Assembly (NCBI RefSeq): GCF_002858765.1
Contig: NZ_PJRP01000005.1
Span: 258,863-322,862 of the forward strand
Length of the DNA stretch: 64,000 nucleotides
Direction of reading: 5' to 3'
DNA from: Cupriavidus pauculus
GTDB lineage: Bacteria > Pseudomonadota > Gammaproteobacteria > Burkholderiales > Burkholderiaceae
Shown: positions 57,106 through 64,000 of the stretch, one piece after another
How the letters are laid out: each line of letters starts with the position of its first letter
How positions within the stretch are numbered: position 1 is the stretch's first letter
Notes under the pieces: model-generated
Told to the model about the DNA's origin: nothing
Seen by the model: only the letters and a program-made list of their open reading frames with translations
The model's database searches: none
Translations under genes and position numbers: made by a program

Positions 57106-57894
57106 ATGGAACACCCCAAACGGATCCTGCTGGTCGAAGACGATGCCGGCATTGCCAACGTGCTGGCCATGCATTTGCGCGACGAGCGCTACGAGGTGGT
57201 ACATAGCGCCGACGGCGCCGAAGGGCTGCGCCTGCTGGAGCAGGGCGGCTGGGATGCGCTGGTGCTGGACCTGATGCTGCCGGGCGTGGACGGGCTGGAG
57301 ATCTGCCGGCGGGCACGTGCCATGACGCGCTACACGCCGATCATCATCACCAGCGCGCGGTCCAGCGAAGTCCACCGCATCCTGGGGCTGGAACTGGGGG
57401 CCGACGATTACCTGGCCAAGCCGTTCTCGGTGCTGGAACTGGTGGCGCGCGTCAAGGCGCTGCTGCGGCGCGTGGAGGCGATGGCCCGCGACGTACGCAC
57501 CGATGCGGGCAGCCTGGAACTGGCCGGCCTGGCCATCGACCCGCTGGCGCGCCAGGCGTCGGTCGATGGTCGGCGCCTTGACCTCACGCCGCGCGAGTTC
57601 GACCTGCTGTACTTCTTCGCGCGCCATCCGGACAAGGTTTTCTCGCGCATGGACCTGCTCAACGCGGTCTGGGGCTACCAGCACGAGGGTTACGAACACA
57701 CCGTGAACACACATATCAACCGGCTGCGCACCAAGATCGAGGCCGATCCGGCGCGGCCGATGCGCATCCTGACGGTCTGGCGCCGGGGCTACCGGTTCGT
57801 GGCCGACCCCGCTGCCGCGCCATTGGGGGGCGAGGGCAATGAGGGTGACAAGGGCGACAAAGGCGACAAGCGCCAAGAGGGGGGCGCATCGTGA
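57106..57894 (+). CDS. OmpR-family response regulator
   Basis: A 262-residue regulator. The receiver domain has the phosphoacceptor Asp55 (LVLDLMLPG), acidic ILLVEDD and the Lys in YLAKPFS. The C-terminal OmpR winged helix follows (LTPREFDLLYFFARHPDKV, VWGYQHEGYEHTVNTHINRLR). The last 25 residues are a repetitive EGDKGDKGDK tail. ATG 57106 is preferred; an upstream in-frame start would add 24 unlike residues. GTG of the kinase gene overlaps its stop. It is divergent from msrB and may control it. Confidence 0.95.
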   Translation: MEHPKRILLVEDDAGIANVLAMHLRDERYEVVHSADGAEGLRLLEQGGWDALVLDLMLPGVDGLEICRRARAMTRYTPIIITSARSSEVHRILGLELGADDYLAKPFSVLELVARVKALLRRVEAMARDVRTDAGSLELAGLAIDPLARQASVDGRRLDLTPREFDLLYFFARHPDKVFSRMDLLNAVWGYQHEGYEHTVNTHINRLRTKIEADPARPMRILTVWRRGYRFVADPAAAPLGGEGNEGDKGDKGDKRQEGGAS

Positions 57895-59342
57895 ACCTGT
57901 CGCTGACCCAGCGTCTGTCCGCCGTATTCGCCGCGCTGCTGCTGGCCTGCTGCGGCGCGTCGGCCTGGCTGCAGGTGCGTGCCAACGCGATGCACGAGAA
58001 AGAGGTCGTCCAGAACCTGTCGCGCGGCCTCGCTGCCTACATCGCGCGCAATGCCTTGCTGGAGGACCAGAGCGCCATCGCGCCGCAGGCGCTGCGCCAG
58101 CTGTTCGGCCAGTTGATGGTGGTGAATCCGAGCGTCGAGGTTTACCTGCTCGACGACCAGGGCCATATCCGTGGCCACGATGCGCCGAGCGGCCACCTGA
58201 TCCGCGATCAGGTGGATCTGACGCCGGTCAAGAAGCTGATCGACGGCGGCGCGCTGCCGATCCTGGGCGACGATCCGCGCAGCGCCTCCGGGCGCAAGGT
58301 GTTCAGCGCCGCGCCGTTGCGGCAGGGCGGCTATATCTACGTGGTGCTGATGGGCGAAGCGCACGACCGGCTGGCCGCGCGCGCGTCACAGGATTCCGTC
58401 ATGCGTACGACGCTGTGGTCGATGGCGCTGGTGGCCGCGCTGGGCCTGATCGCCGGCCTGGTGGCGTTTGCGCTGATCACGCGGCCGCTGCGTCGGCTGA
58501 CCAACGAGATCCGGCAGTTCGAGTCCGGCGATGCCTATACCACTGGCGACCCGCAAGCGACGCCGGCCGATCCCGTGCCGCGCGACGAAATGGCGGCGCT
58601 GGAATCGGCGTTTCGCCAGATGTCGGCTCGCATCGACAGCCAGTGGCGGGCGCTCAAGCAGCAGGACCAGGAGCGGCGCGAGATGGTGGCCAATATCTCG
58701 CACGACCTGCGCACCCCGCTGACGTCGTTGCACGGCTATCTGGAAACCTTGTCGGTCAAGGCCGACAGCCTGAGCGCGGACGAACGCCAGCGCTACCTGG
58801 CCATTGCGCTGGCGCAGAGCGCCAAGGTGGGCGGGCTGGCACAGGCGCTGTTCGAGCTGGCGCGGCTGGAGCATGGCATGGTGCAGGCCGTGCCCGAGGA
58901 TTTTTCGATGGTTGACCTGACGCAGGATGTACTCGAAAAATTCGCCTTGCCCGCCGAGGCGAAGCACCTGCAACTGCGCGCCGGGGTGCCGCCGGCGTTG
59001 CCGGCCGTGTCGGCCGACCTCGGCATGATCGAACGCGTGCTGACCAATCTGCTGGACAACGCGATCCGGCACACGCCGGCCGGCGGTACGGTCGAGATCG
59101 ACCTGGCCAGCCAGGATGGTCGGGTGGCGGTCACGGTCAGCGATACGGGGCCGGGTATTCCGCCGGCGCTGCGCGAATCGATCTTCCAGCGGCCGTTTCC
59201 GTCGGGTGGCGCACACCGGGGCGGCGGCCTGGGCTTGCTGATCGTGCAGCGCATGCTGCAGCTGAACGGCAGCCAGGTGAAGCTGGTGGACCGGCAGGGC
59301 GGAACGACGCTGACGTTTGCGCTGCGGGCGGCGGGCCGCTAG
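57891..59342 (+). CDS. Sensor histidine kinase
   Basis: A 483-residue membrane kinase. Two helices (about 8-28 and 173-197) enclose a periplasmic domain of about 145 residues, followed by HAMP (ITRPLRRLTNEIRQFESGD), HisKA with His271 (NISHDLRTPLTSLHGYLE) and HATPase with LLDNAIRHTPAGG and DTGPGIP. It pairs with the response regulator, whose stop codon its GTG start overlaps (GTGA). The signal is unknown; an oxidative envelope signal would suit the adjacent msr genes. Confidence 0.95.
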   Translation: MNLSLTQRLSAVFAALLLACCGASAWLQVRANAMHEKEVVQNLSRGLAAYIARNALLEDQSAIAPQALRQLFGQLMVVNPSVEVYLLDDQGHIRGHDAPSGHLIRDQVDLTPVKKLIDGGALPILGDDPRSASGRKVFSAAPLRQGGYIYVVLMGEAHDRLAARASQDSVMRTTLWSMALVAALGLIAGLVAFALITRPLRRLTNEIRQFESGDAYTTGDPQATPADPVPRDEMAALESAFRQMSARIDSQWRALKQQDQERREMVANISHDLRTPLTSLHGYLETLSVKADSLSADERQRYLAIALAQSAKVGGLAQALFELARLEHGMVQAVPEDFSMVDLTQDVLEKFALPAEAKHLQLRAGVPPALPAVSADLGMIERVLTNLLDNAIRHTPAGGTVEIDLASQDGRVAVTVSDTGPGIPPALRESIFQRPFPSGGAHRGGGLGLLIVQRMLQLNGSQVKLVDRQGGTTLTFALRAAGR

Positions 59343-59466
59343 GGCTTATGGTTGGGGTGTGATGGTTGGCATGCGCCGGCGGGCCTTTCCTTCGTCACGG
59401 AAGCCGGGCAGACTGTGGCCTCTCAGCTTTGAGATATCGCAAAAACGCCATACACGGAGAAAAACC

Positions 59467-59895
59467 ATGCAAACCAGCGCGCGTAACCAGTTCTCGGGCG
59501 AAGTCGTGCAAGCCACGGCAGGTGCCGTCAATGACGAGATCGTGATCAAGCTGGCCGGTGGCCAGCAGATCGTGGCCACCGTCACCCACGACAGCGCGGC
59601 ACGCCTGGGCCTGACGCAGGGCAAGAAGGCCGTGGCGTTGGTCAAGGCCACGTCGGTCATCGTGATGGTCGACGCCGACGCCAACAAGGTTTCGGCCCGC
59701 AACGTGGTACAGGGCAAGGTCACCGAGTTGACCAAGGGGGCCGTCAATGCCGACCTGACGATCACCGATGCCAGCGGCCTGGCCGTGTCCGCCATCATCA
59801 CCAACAACAGCGTCGATCGCCTGGGCCTGGCCGTGGGCAAGGCCGCTGCGGCCATGTTCAAGGCGTCGAGCGTGATCGTCGGCATCGACGCCTGA
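59467..59895 (+). CDS. Double Mop/TOBE-domain molybdate-binding protein (molbindin)
   Basis: A 142-residue protein of two tandem Mop domains. The first covers residues 4-70 (SARNQFSGEVVQ to KATSVIVMVDAD) and the second 75-141 (SARNVVQGKVTEL to KASSVIVGIDA). Each has the TOBE pattern NxxxGxV and KATSVIV. Such proteins bind molybdate or tungstate in the cytoplasm and buffer it for cofactor synthesis. A molybdenum enzyme is encoded in this window at 10194, but they are not adjacent. Tandem duplication within the gene is evident. Confidence 0.9.
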   Translation: MQTSARNQFSGEVVQATAGAVNDEIVIKLAGGQQIVATVTHDSAARLGLTQGKKAVALVKATSVIVMVDADANKVSARNVVQGKVTELTKGAVNADLTITDASGLAVSAIITNNSVDRLGLAVGKAAAAMFKASSVIVGIDA

Positions 59896-59920
59896 TCGCC
59901 TGATCGCCACCTCCGCCTTC

Positions 59921-59950
59921 CGCCCCTTTCCCGCACGCGGGCGAGGGGCG
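59921..59950. repeat. REP-like GC-rich hairpin in a convergent junction
   Basis: CGCCCC and GGGGCG enclose CCCGC and GCGGG around a short A-C loop, an imperfect stem of the same CCCxxTCCCGCxxGCGGG type as at 37310. It lies between the convergent double-Mop and LysR genes and may stop transcription both ways. Confidence 0.6.
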
Positions 59951-59996
59951 TGCCAGGGCTCGACCAGCGCAATCCGGACGATCCAGCCCGCGCCTT

Positions 59997-60860
59997 CTAT
60001 CCCAGGCGCTCGCGCAGCCAGCCGACGAATGCCGCGATGTCGGCGTGCATGCCGGCGCAAGCCTGGCGCTCGGCCGGCACCGCCCTCAGTCCGCCGTCGA
60101 ACGCCGTAAAGCCATACGGCGCCACCAGCGCGCCCGAATCCAGTTCGCCGCGAATCAGCCGCTGCTCCACCAGCGCCACCCCCAGCCCCGCCAGCGCGGC
60201 CTGAATGCACAGATGGGTATGCGGAAACGTCAGCCCGCCGTTGGGCGCGATGCGCTTGCCGGTCTTTGCCTCCCATTGATCCCACGCACTCGACGTGAAA
60301 TCGTGGGTGATCCGTACCCCGTTGGCGATCCGTTTTGCGTGGTCCGGCGTGCAGACGGGCCCAAACAGGACGGGCGCCAGCGGCATGGCGCGCTGCTGGT
60401 CGGCGGCGGGGTAGGAAGACAGATCCCACGCGATCACCACGTCGGCGCCTTCGGTGCGCATCTCGCGGGCCGACGTCATCGATAGCCGAATCCGGATATC
60501 GGGGCGGACGCGATAGAAATCCGCCAGTTCCGGCACCAGCCAGCGCATCGCGAAGGTGGCGCTGCAGGCCACATGCAGCGTGGGGCCGCGCGCCTGATCG
60601 AGGACGCGGCCGTAGCCTTGTTCGAGCTGCTCGAACACCGCGCGCACCACATCGTAGAACGCATGGCCGTGGTCGTTGAGCCGGACGCCGGTGCCATCGC
60701 GCTCGAACAGCTCCACGCCGGCGTGGTCCTGCAACTGGCGCAACTGCCGGCTGACCGCGCCGTGGGTGCGGCACAGTTCCTCGGCAGCGCGCGTGACCGA
60801 ACCGGTGCGGGCCGTGGCCTCGAACGCGCGCAGCGTGGACATCGGGGGCAGGATGCGCAT
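59997..60860 (-). CDS. LysR-family regulator, GcvA-like
   Basis: A 287-residue LysR-type protein. The N-terminal winged helix (LRAFEATARTGSVTRAAEELCRTHGAVS) and the effector domain have the GcvA-like tone seen in regulators beside a divergent target gene. Here that target would be the enolase at 60981. Three copies of TTCTCAC or its complement lie in the intergenic 120 bp, matching likely operator half-sites. The inducer is unknown. The ATG overlaps no other start. Confidence 0.9.
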   Translation of the reverse strand: MRILPPMSTLRAFEATARTGSVTRAAEELCRTHGAVSRQLRQLQDHAGVELFERDGTGVRLNDHGHAFYDVVRAVFEQLEQGYGRVLDQARGPTLHVACSATFAMRWLVPELADFYRVRPDIRIRLSMTSAREMRTEGADVVIAWDLSSYPAADQQRAMPLAPVLFGPVCTPDHAKRIANGVRITHDFTSSAWDQWEAKTGKRIAPNGGLTFPHTHLCIQAALAGLGVALVEQRLIRGELDSGALVAPYGFTAFDGGLRAVPAERQACAGMHADIAAFVGWLRERLG

Positions 60861-60867
60861 GGTGATT

Positions 60868-60968
60868 TGTGAGAAAAGCTGACGAATTCAGGAAAATAAC
60901 TCGATATTCGTCGGGCAGGAAGGTCTTTACGATCCATCCATCGATATTTTTCTCACGAAGTTCTCACA
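60868..60968. promoter_or_regulatory. Repeated TTCTCAC operator-like sites between LysR and enolase genes
   Basis: TGTGAGAA (60868-60875) and TTCTCACA (60961-60968) are perfect inverted arms at the two edges of the divergent region. Another TTCTCAC (60950-60956) is 11 bp before the right-hand one, on the same face of the helix. Direct repeats spaced one turn are typical of LysR binding. Function is inferred. Confidence 0.55.
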
Positions 60969-60980
60969 GGGGGATTTGGC

Positions 60981-62258
60981 ATGGCGCGGATCGTGGCGGT
61001 GGCGGGACTGGAGGTGCTGGACAGCCGGGGCAACCCGACCGTCGAGGTGGAAGTGGTGCTGGACGATGGCGCCAGCGGCCGTGCCATCGTGCCGTCGGGG
61101 GCGTCCACCGGGGCGCGTGAAGCGCTGGAATTGCGCGATGGCGACCCGCGCCGCTTTCTGGGGCGGGGCGTGTCGCGTGCCGTGCGGGCGGTCGACTCCA
61201 CGCTGCGCGATGCGCTGCTGGGGCGCGATGCCCGCGATCAGGCGCAGGTCGACACGATCATGATCGATATGGATGGCACGCCTGACAAAAGCAGGCTGGG
61301 CGCCAACGCCATGCTTGGCGTGTCGCTGGCCGTGGCACGGGCCGCAGCCGCCTCGAAGCAACTGCCGCTGTTCGCCAGCCTGGGCGGTGACCGCGCCACG
61401 CTGTTGCCGCTGCCGTTGATCAACGTCATCAACGGCGGTGCCCACGCCGACAACGCGCTCGATTTTCAGGAATTCATGATTGCCCCGGTGGGCGCGGCCA
61501 CATTTGCCGATGCCGTGCGGGGTAGCGCCGAGGTCTTCCATACGCTGCGTGGCCTGCTCAAGGCCGAGGGTCACAACACGAACGTGGGTGACGAGGGCGG
61601 CTTCGCGCCCGCGCTGCGCACCGCGGAGTCGGCGCTGGACTTCCTGGTCGAAGCGATCGGCCGGGCCGGATACCGCGCAGGCCAGGACATCGCGCTGGCC
61701 CTGGACCCCGCCGCGAGCGAGCTGTATGCCGACGGCCAGTATCGCTATGCAGGGGAAGGCGTCACGCGTTCGCGCGTCGAGCAGGTGGACTATCTGGTCG
61801 GGCTTGCAACGCGCTATCCGATTGTGTCGATCGAAGATGGCATGACCGAGGACGATGCGGAAGGCTGGCAGTTGCTGACGCAGCGACTGGGCAAGCGTTG
61901 CCAGTTGGTGGGTGACGATGTGTTCTGCACCCATCCCACGCTGCTGCGCGAAGGCGTGGATCGGCATATCGCCAATGCGATCCTGGTCAAGCCCAACCAG
62001 ATTGGCACGCTCAGCGAAATGCTGGAAACGGTACGAGTGGCCCATGGCCATGGCTATGCCGCAGTGATGTCGCATCGCTCCGGCGAGACCGAGGATGTCA
62101 CGATTGCCGATTTGGCCGTGGCCACCCGCTGCGGGCAGATCAAGACCGGGTCGTTGTCGCGCGCGGATCGTACGGCCAAGTACAACCAGTTGCTGCGCAT
62201 CGAGCGCATGCTCGGGGGGCGGGCCCTGTATGCGGGCGGGTCAGCGTTGCGGCGTTGA
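60981..62258 (+). CDS. eno: Enolase (phosphopyruvate hydratase), probable second copy
   Basis: A 425-residue enolase. Catalytic and metal-binding residues are present: Glu164 (QEFMIAPVG), Glu205 (GDEGGFAP), Asp242 (ALDPA), and the Glu, Asp, Lys and His of [25 protein letters not shown] and [10 protein letters not shown]. It converts 2-phosphoglycerate to phosphoenolpyruvate. Housekeeping eno usually lies next to pyrG or kdsA in betaproteobacteria; this one stands beside a LysR gene, so it is probably a regulated paralog. That cannot be confirmed from this window. Confidence 0.9.
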   Translation: MARIVAVAGLEVLDSRGNPTVEVEVVLDDGASGRAIVPSGASTGAREALELRDGDPRRFLGRGVSRAVRAVDSTLRDALLGRDARDQAQVDTIMIDMDGTPDKSRLGANAMLGVSLAVARAAAASKQLPLFASLGGDRATLLPLPLINVINGGAHADNALDFQEFMIAPVGAATFADAVRGSAEVFHTLRGLLKAEGHNTNVGDEGGFAPALRTAESALDFLVEAIGRAGYRAGQDIALALDPAASELYADGQYRYAGEGVTRSRVEQVDYLVGLATRYPIVSIEDGMTEDDAEGWQLLTQRLGKRCQLVGDDVFCTHPTLLREGVDRHIANAILVKPNQIGTLSEMLETVRVAHGHGYAAVMSHRSGETEDVTIADLAVATRCGQIKTGSLSRADRTAKYNQLLRIERMLGGRALYAGGSALRR

Positions 62259-62319
62259 TGCGCCAGGGTGGATAAACCGCCGCCGCGACCCGAAGCCCTG
62301 AACCCCGCGCCCCAGCCAT

Positions 62320-62580
62320 CTATAGCAGCGCGAAGCGGGCGGCCTGCGGCCCCACCACCGCCGGGCGGCTGACGGGATACCGATGATGATCGCCGCCGGC
62401 CTCGAACGACAGGTAGTCCGGTGTCCAGCGCAGGCCGCGCAGGAAGCGGGTTTCCAGGCCATCGACGACAATCGCGCCGCCCTGCACGGTGACGCTGTCA
62501 CAAGGCAGGCGCAGCAACTCGGCATCGTCACCGAAGTAATGGGCTTCCAGCAGGATCGAGGCGGCTTGGTAGGCGGGCAT
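62320..62580 (-). CDS. Small SOS-controlled protein of unknown function
   Basis: An 86-residue protein from ATG 62580 (MPAYQAASILLEAHYFGDD) with no membrane helix or known motif; a longer version from ATG 62619 would add 13 residues but that codon sits inside the LexA box, so the shorter start is preferred. It is mixed alpha/beta in appearance with PCDSVTVQGGAIVVDGLETR. A near-consensus LexA box lies 28 nt upstream, so induction by DNA damage is expected. Its biochemical role is unknown. It is convergent with the enolase gene. Confidence 0.7.
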   Translation of the reverse strand: MPAYQAASILLEAHYFGDDAELLRLPCDSVTVQGGAIVVDGLETRFLRGLRWTPDYLSFEAGGDHHRYPVSRPAVVGPQAARFALL

Positions 62581-62605
62581 GAGGGTCCAGGTGCAGCGGT
62601 TCGGA

Positions 62606-62625
62606 TACTGTATAAACATACAGTA
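62606..62625 (-). promoter_or_regulatory. LexA box (SOS operator)
   Basis: TACTGTATAAACATACAGTA matches the E. coli LexA consensus at 18 of 20 positions and has the full CTGT-N8-ACAG core (62608-62623). It is placed just upstream of the small gene's likely ATG. It also abuts TATACT, a -10-like hexamer on the minus strand (62630-62625). Confidence 0.85.
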
Positions 62626-62807
62626 GTATAGCGGCCTTGCCTCGCCGCTGCACGTGCCGAATTCTCAATTTTCCCCACCGGTCTTCGATTCAGAAAAGTC
62701 TCGCTTCGACGACATTGGGCCGCGCCGGCGGCACATCCATGCCCTCCCACCGCTGACCCTTCGCCAGATTGGTATAACCTGAAGTGCAGGAACCTCCGAT
62801 CTTCCGG

Positions 62808-62830
62808 CGTCTCTCGACATCGGAGAGACG
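62808..62830 (+). promoter_or_regulatory. 5'-UTR hairpin before the 145-aa gene
   Basis: CGTCTCTC (62808-62815) and GAGAGACG (62823-62830) are perfect arms around a 7-nt loop, 21 nt before the ATG at 62852 and close to the ribosome-binding site GGAGG. An extended -10 TGGTATAAC lies at 62770-62778. It may be an operator or an RNA switch. Confidence 0.45.
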
Positions 62831-62851
62831 TCTCGAAGCGGGAGGCTGCGC

Positions 62852-63289
62852 ATGCTGGAAAGGGATAGCAGGACGTGCTGGTTTGCTGCGGGGTTGCTGA
62901 CGGGTGCCATCACGGCTGGCGTATGTGCATGGCTGGGCGTCGAACGGGCGCGACGCGACAGGTTGCCGGTCGGGACGTCGGGCGCGGCCGGCGCCAATGA
63001 TGGCGATGAGGCCGATGAGGCAGAGGATCGTCCTGTCAGGCCGATGCGTTCGGTGGCCGCGTCGCACCAGACCGACGGCGGGTCCGACATGTTCGAGTAC
63101 CGTGGGTTTGTCGTGCATCTGTTCTGGCAGGCCCTGGCGCCGGAGCGTTATCGCGCGTGGTGCGATATCTGGGAAGCCGGGGCGGTCGTGCAGGAAGCGG
63201 GCGGTCCGCCGGCCACGTTTCTGAGTGCGCCCGAAGCGCGGCTGGCGGCGGGCGCATGGGCACGTCACTGGGTACAGAACAATGGCTAG
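62852..63289 (+). CDS. Membrane-anchored protein of unknown function (145 aa)
   Basis: I do not recognise the family. An N-terminal hydrophobic segment (WFAAGLLTGAITAGVCAWLG, residues 10-29) anchors it. An acidic linker (about 45-62) precedes a soluble part, FEYRGFVVHLFWQALAPERYRAW with several Trp, ending AWARHWVQNN. GGAGG is upstream of the ATG. A hairpin in the 5' region suggests control. It could be a small envelope protein. Confidence 0.65.
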   Translation: MLERDSRTCWFAAGLLTGAITAGVCAWLGVERARRDRLPVGTSGAAGANDGDEADEAEDRPVRPMRSVAASHQTDGGSDMFEYRGFVVHLFWQALAPERYRAWCDIWEAGAVVQEAGGPPATFLSAPEARLAAGAWARHWVQNNG

Positions 63290-63389
63290 ACAGTCACGCC
63301 ATCCCGCCGACGTGGGGCGTGATTCATGCATGGGCGCGGTGTGACCCGCGATGCGTGCGTGATACGATGACTCGCTTCATTTGGAGTTC

Positions 63390-63629
63390 ATGATGTTTGT
63401 CTGCCAGAACCAGCCTTGCGGTGCGCAATGGGCACCCGACGAGGTGGAGATCCGGAACGAAGGGCAGGGCCCGCTGTTTCGCTGCCCGCTATGTGGCGCG
63501 CGCAATCACCTGGAGGCCCGCAAAGGGCCGGACGGCGCGCCCAGATACCGCCAGGTTCCTCGCGCTCCCGCCGCTGCGGCGCCGGAGCGTCCGTCCAGGC
63601 CGGCGCCTCACCGTGGAAAACGGCACTGA
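63390..63629 (+). CDS. Small zinc-ribbon-like protein
   Basis: A 79-residue protein with VCQNQPCGAQW and FRCPLCGARN: two pairs of cysteines that could bind one zinc, followed by a basic Pro/Ala/Arg-rich tail. TTGGAG precedes ATG 63390; 63393 is an alternative start. The family is not recognised; a role in nucleic-acid or protein binding is only guessed. Confidence 0.6.
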   Translation: MMFVCQNQPCGAQWAPDEVEIRNEGQGPLFRCPLCGARNHLEARKGPDGAPRYRQVPRAPAAAAPERPSRPAPHRGKRH

Positions 63630-63711
63630 TCCCGCCGCGCAAGAGGGGCACCGTCAATCGCGATAGCGATGTCACCTCAAGGCGGCGCGGTCTTGGGCCG
63701 TTAAGACAATC

Positions 63712-64000
63712 ATGGACATTAGCGATATCTCTCACGATGCCGCCTCCAATGCCGAAGTCATTGGATGGTCGGGTGCATCCCCACAGGTCATTGCCAGAGT
63801 GCTGAACACCGCGCTGGCCGCGCAGGATCTCTCGGGCTTTGCCGCGCTGCTGTCTGACATCGCACGAGACCGCGGCCTCAAGGGGGCGCGCGGCACGCAT
63901 CAGTCGATCTACGACATGCCGTATGCGAGCCTGCTGCCGCGCCAGAAGCATTTGCTGGCCGATGCGTTCGATCTGTTCCTGCGCCTGGGGCTCGAGTTCC
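63712..64000 (+). CDS. Hypothetical protein, C-terminus beyond the window
   Basis: The frame opens at ATG 63712 and is still open at the window edge (96 complete codons). It reads MDISDISHDAASNAEVIGW at the start, then NTALAAQDLSGFAALLSDIA, with LPRQKHLLADAFDLFL later. The LSGFAALLSDIARDRG segment resembles addiction-module antidote helices, but no HTH core follows, so I assign no function. Confidence 0.6.
   Translation, partial: MDISDISHDAASNAEVIGWSGASPQVIARVLNTALAAQDLSGFAALLSDIARDRGLKGARGTHQSIYDMPYASLLPRQKHLLADAFDLFLRLGLEF

Overview
The window is high-GC DNA (roughly two thirds G+C by eye) from a betaproteobacterium of the Burkholderiaceae, most likely Cupriavidus or a close Ralstonia relative. 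The evidence is the block thrS-infC-rpmI-rplT-pheS-pheT-ihfA-merR-tRNA-Pro, the ketone-body genes scoAB and hbdH, the many TRAP, LysR and SDR genes, and CCCTCTCCCGC-type hairpins in convergent junctions. It reads as chromosomal backbone; I see no transposase, integrase, phage module, plasmid replication gene or CRISPR array.

Layout. 1-9.9 kb: transport and envelope genes (a truncated MFS gene with a divergent LysR gene, an SDR, a YbdG-type channel, a small GG-leader-like peptide gene, an RND pump without partners, and a DAACS symporter paired with a solute-binding protein). 10-15.2 kb: a YdeP-type molybdenum oxidoreductase with fdhD, then a MocR-like regulator and a small winged-helix protein. 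15.2-30.8 kb: mixed metabolism, including a D-2-hydroxyacid dehydrogenase, wrbA, YihY, metY, a CBS protein, an LplT-acyltransferase fusion, a GST, aroC, and an LhgO-like oxidase with its GntR regulator, ending with a PilZ protein. 30.8-42.2 kb: electron-transfer and ketone-body genes (ETF-quinone oxidoreductase, an SDR, a TRAP transporter, a thioesterase, scoAB, hbdH), then a hydrolase and a RidA protein.

42.2-53.3 kb is the translation and stringent-response core: relA, tRNA-Val(GAC), a leader peptide with five Thr codons followed by an intrinsic terminator, then thrS, infC (ATC start), rpmI, rplT, pheS, pheT, ihfA, a MerR regulator and tRNA-Pro(GGG). The Thr leader looks like a transcription attenuator that couples thrS expression to charged tRNA-Thr.

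53.3-64 kb holds an apparent periplasmic methionine-sulfoxide repair set (msrB, a CcdA-thioredoxin fusion, msrA) divergent from a two-component system, a double-Mop protein, a second-copy-type enolase divergent from a LysR gene, and a small unknown gene under a near-perfect LexA box. Three poorly characterised genes end the window, the last one cut by the edge.
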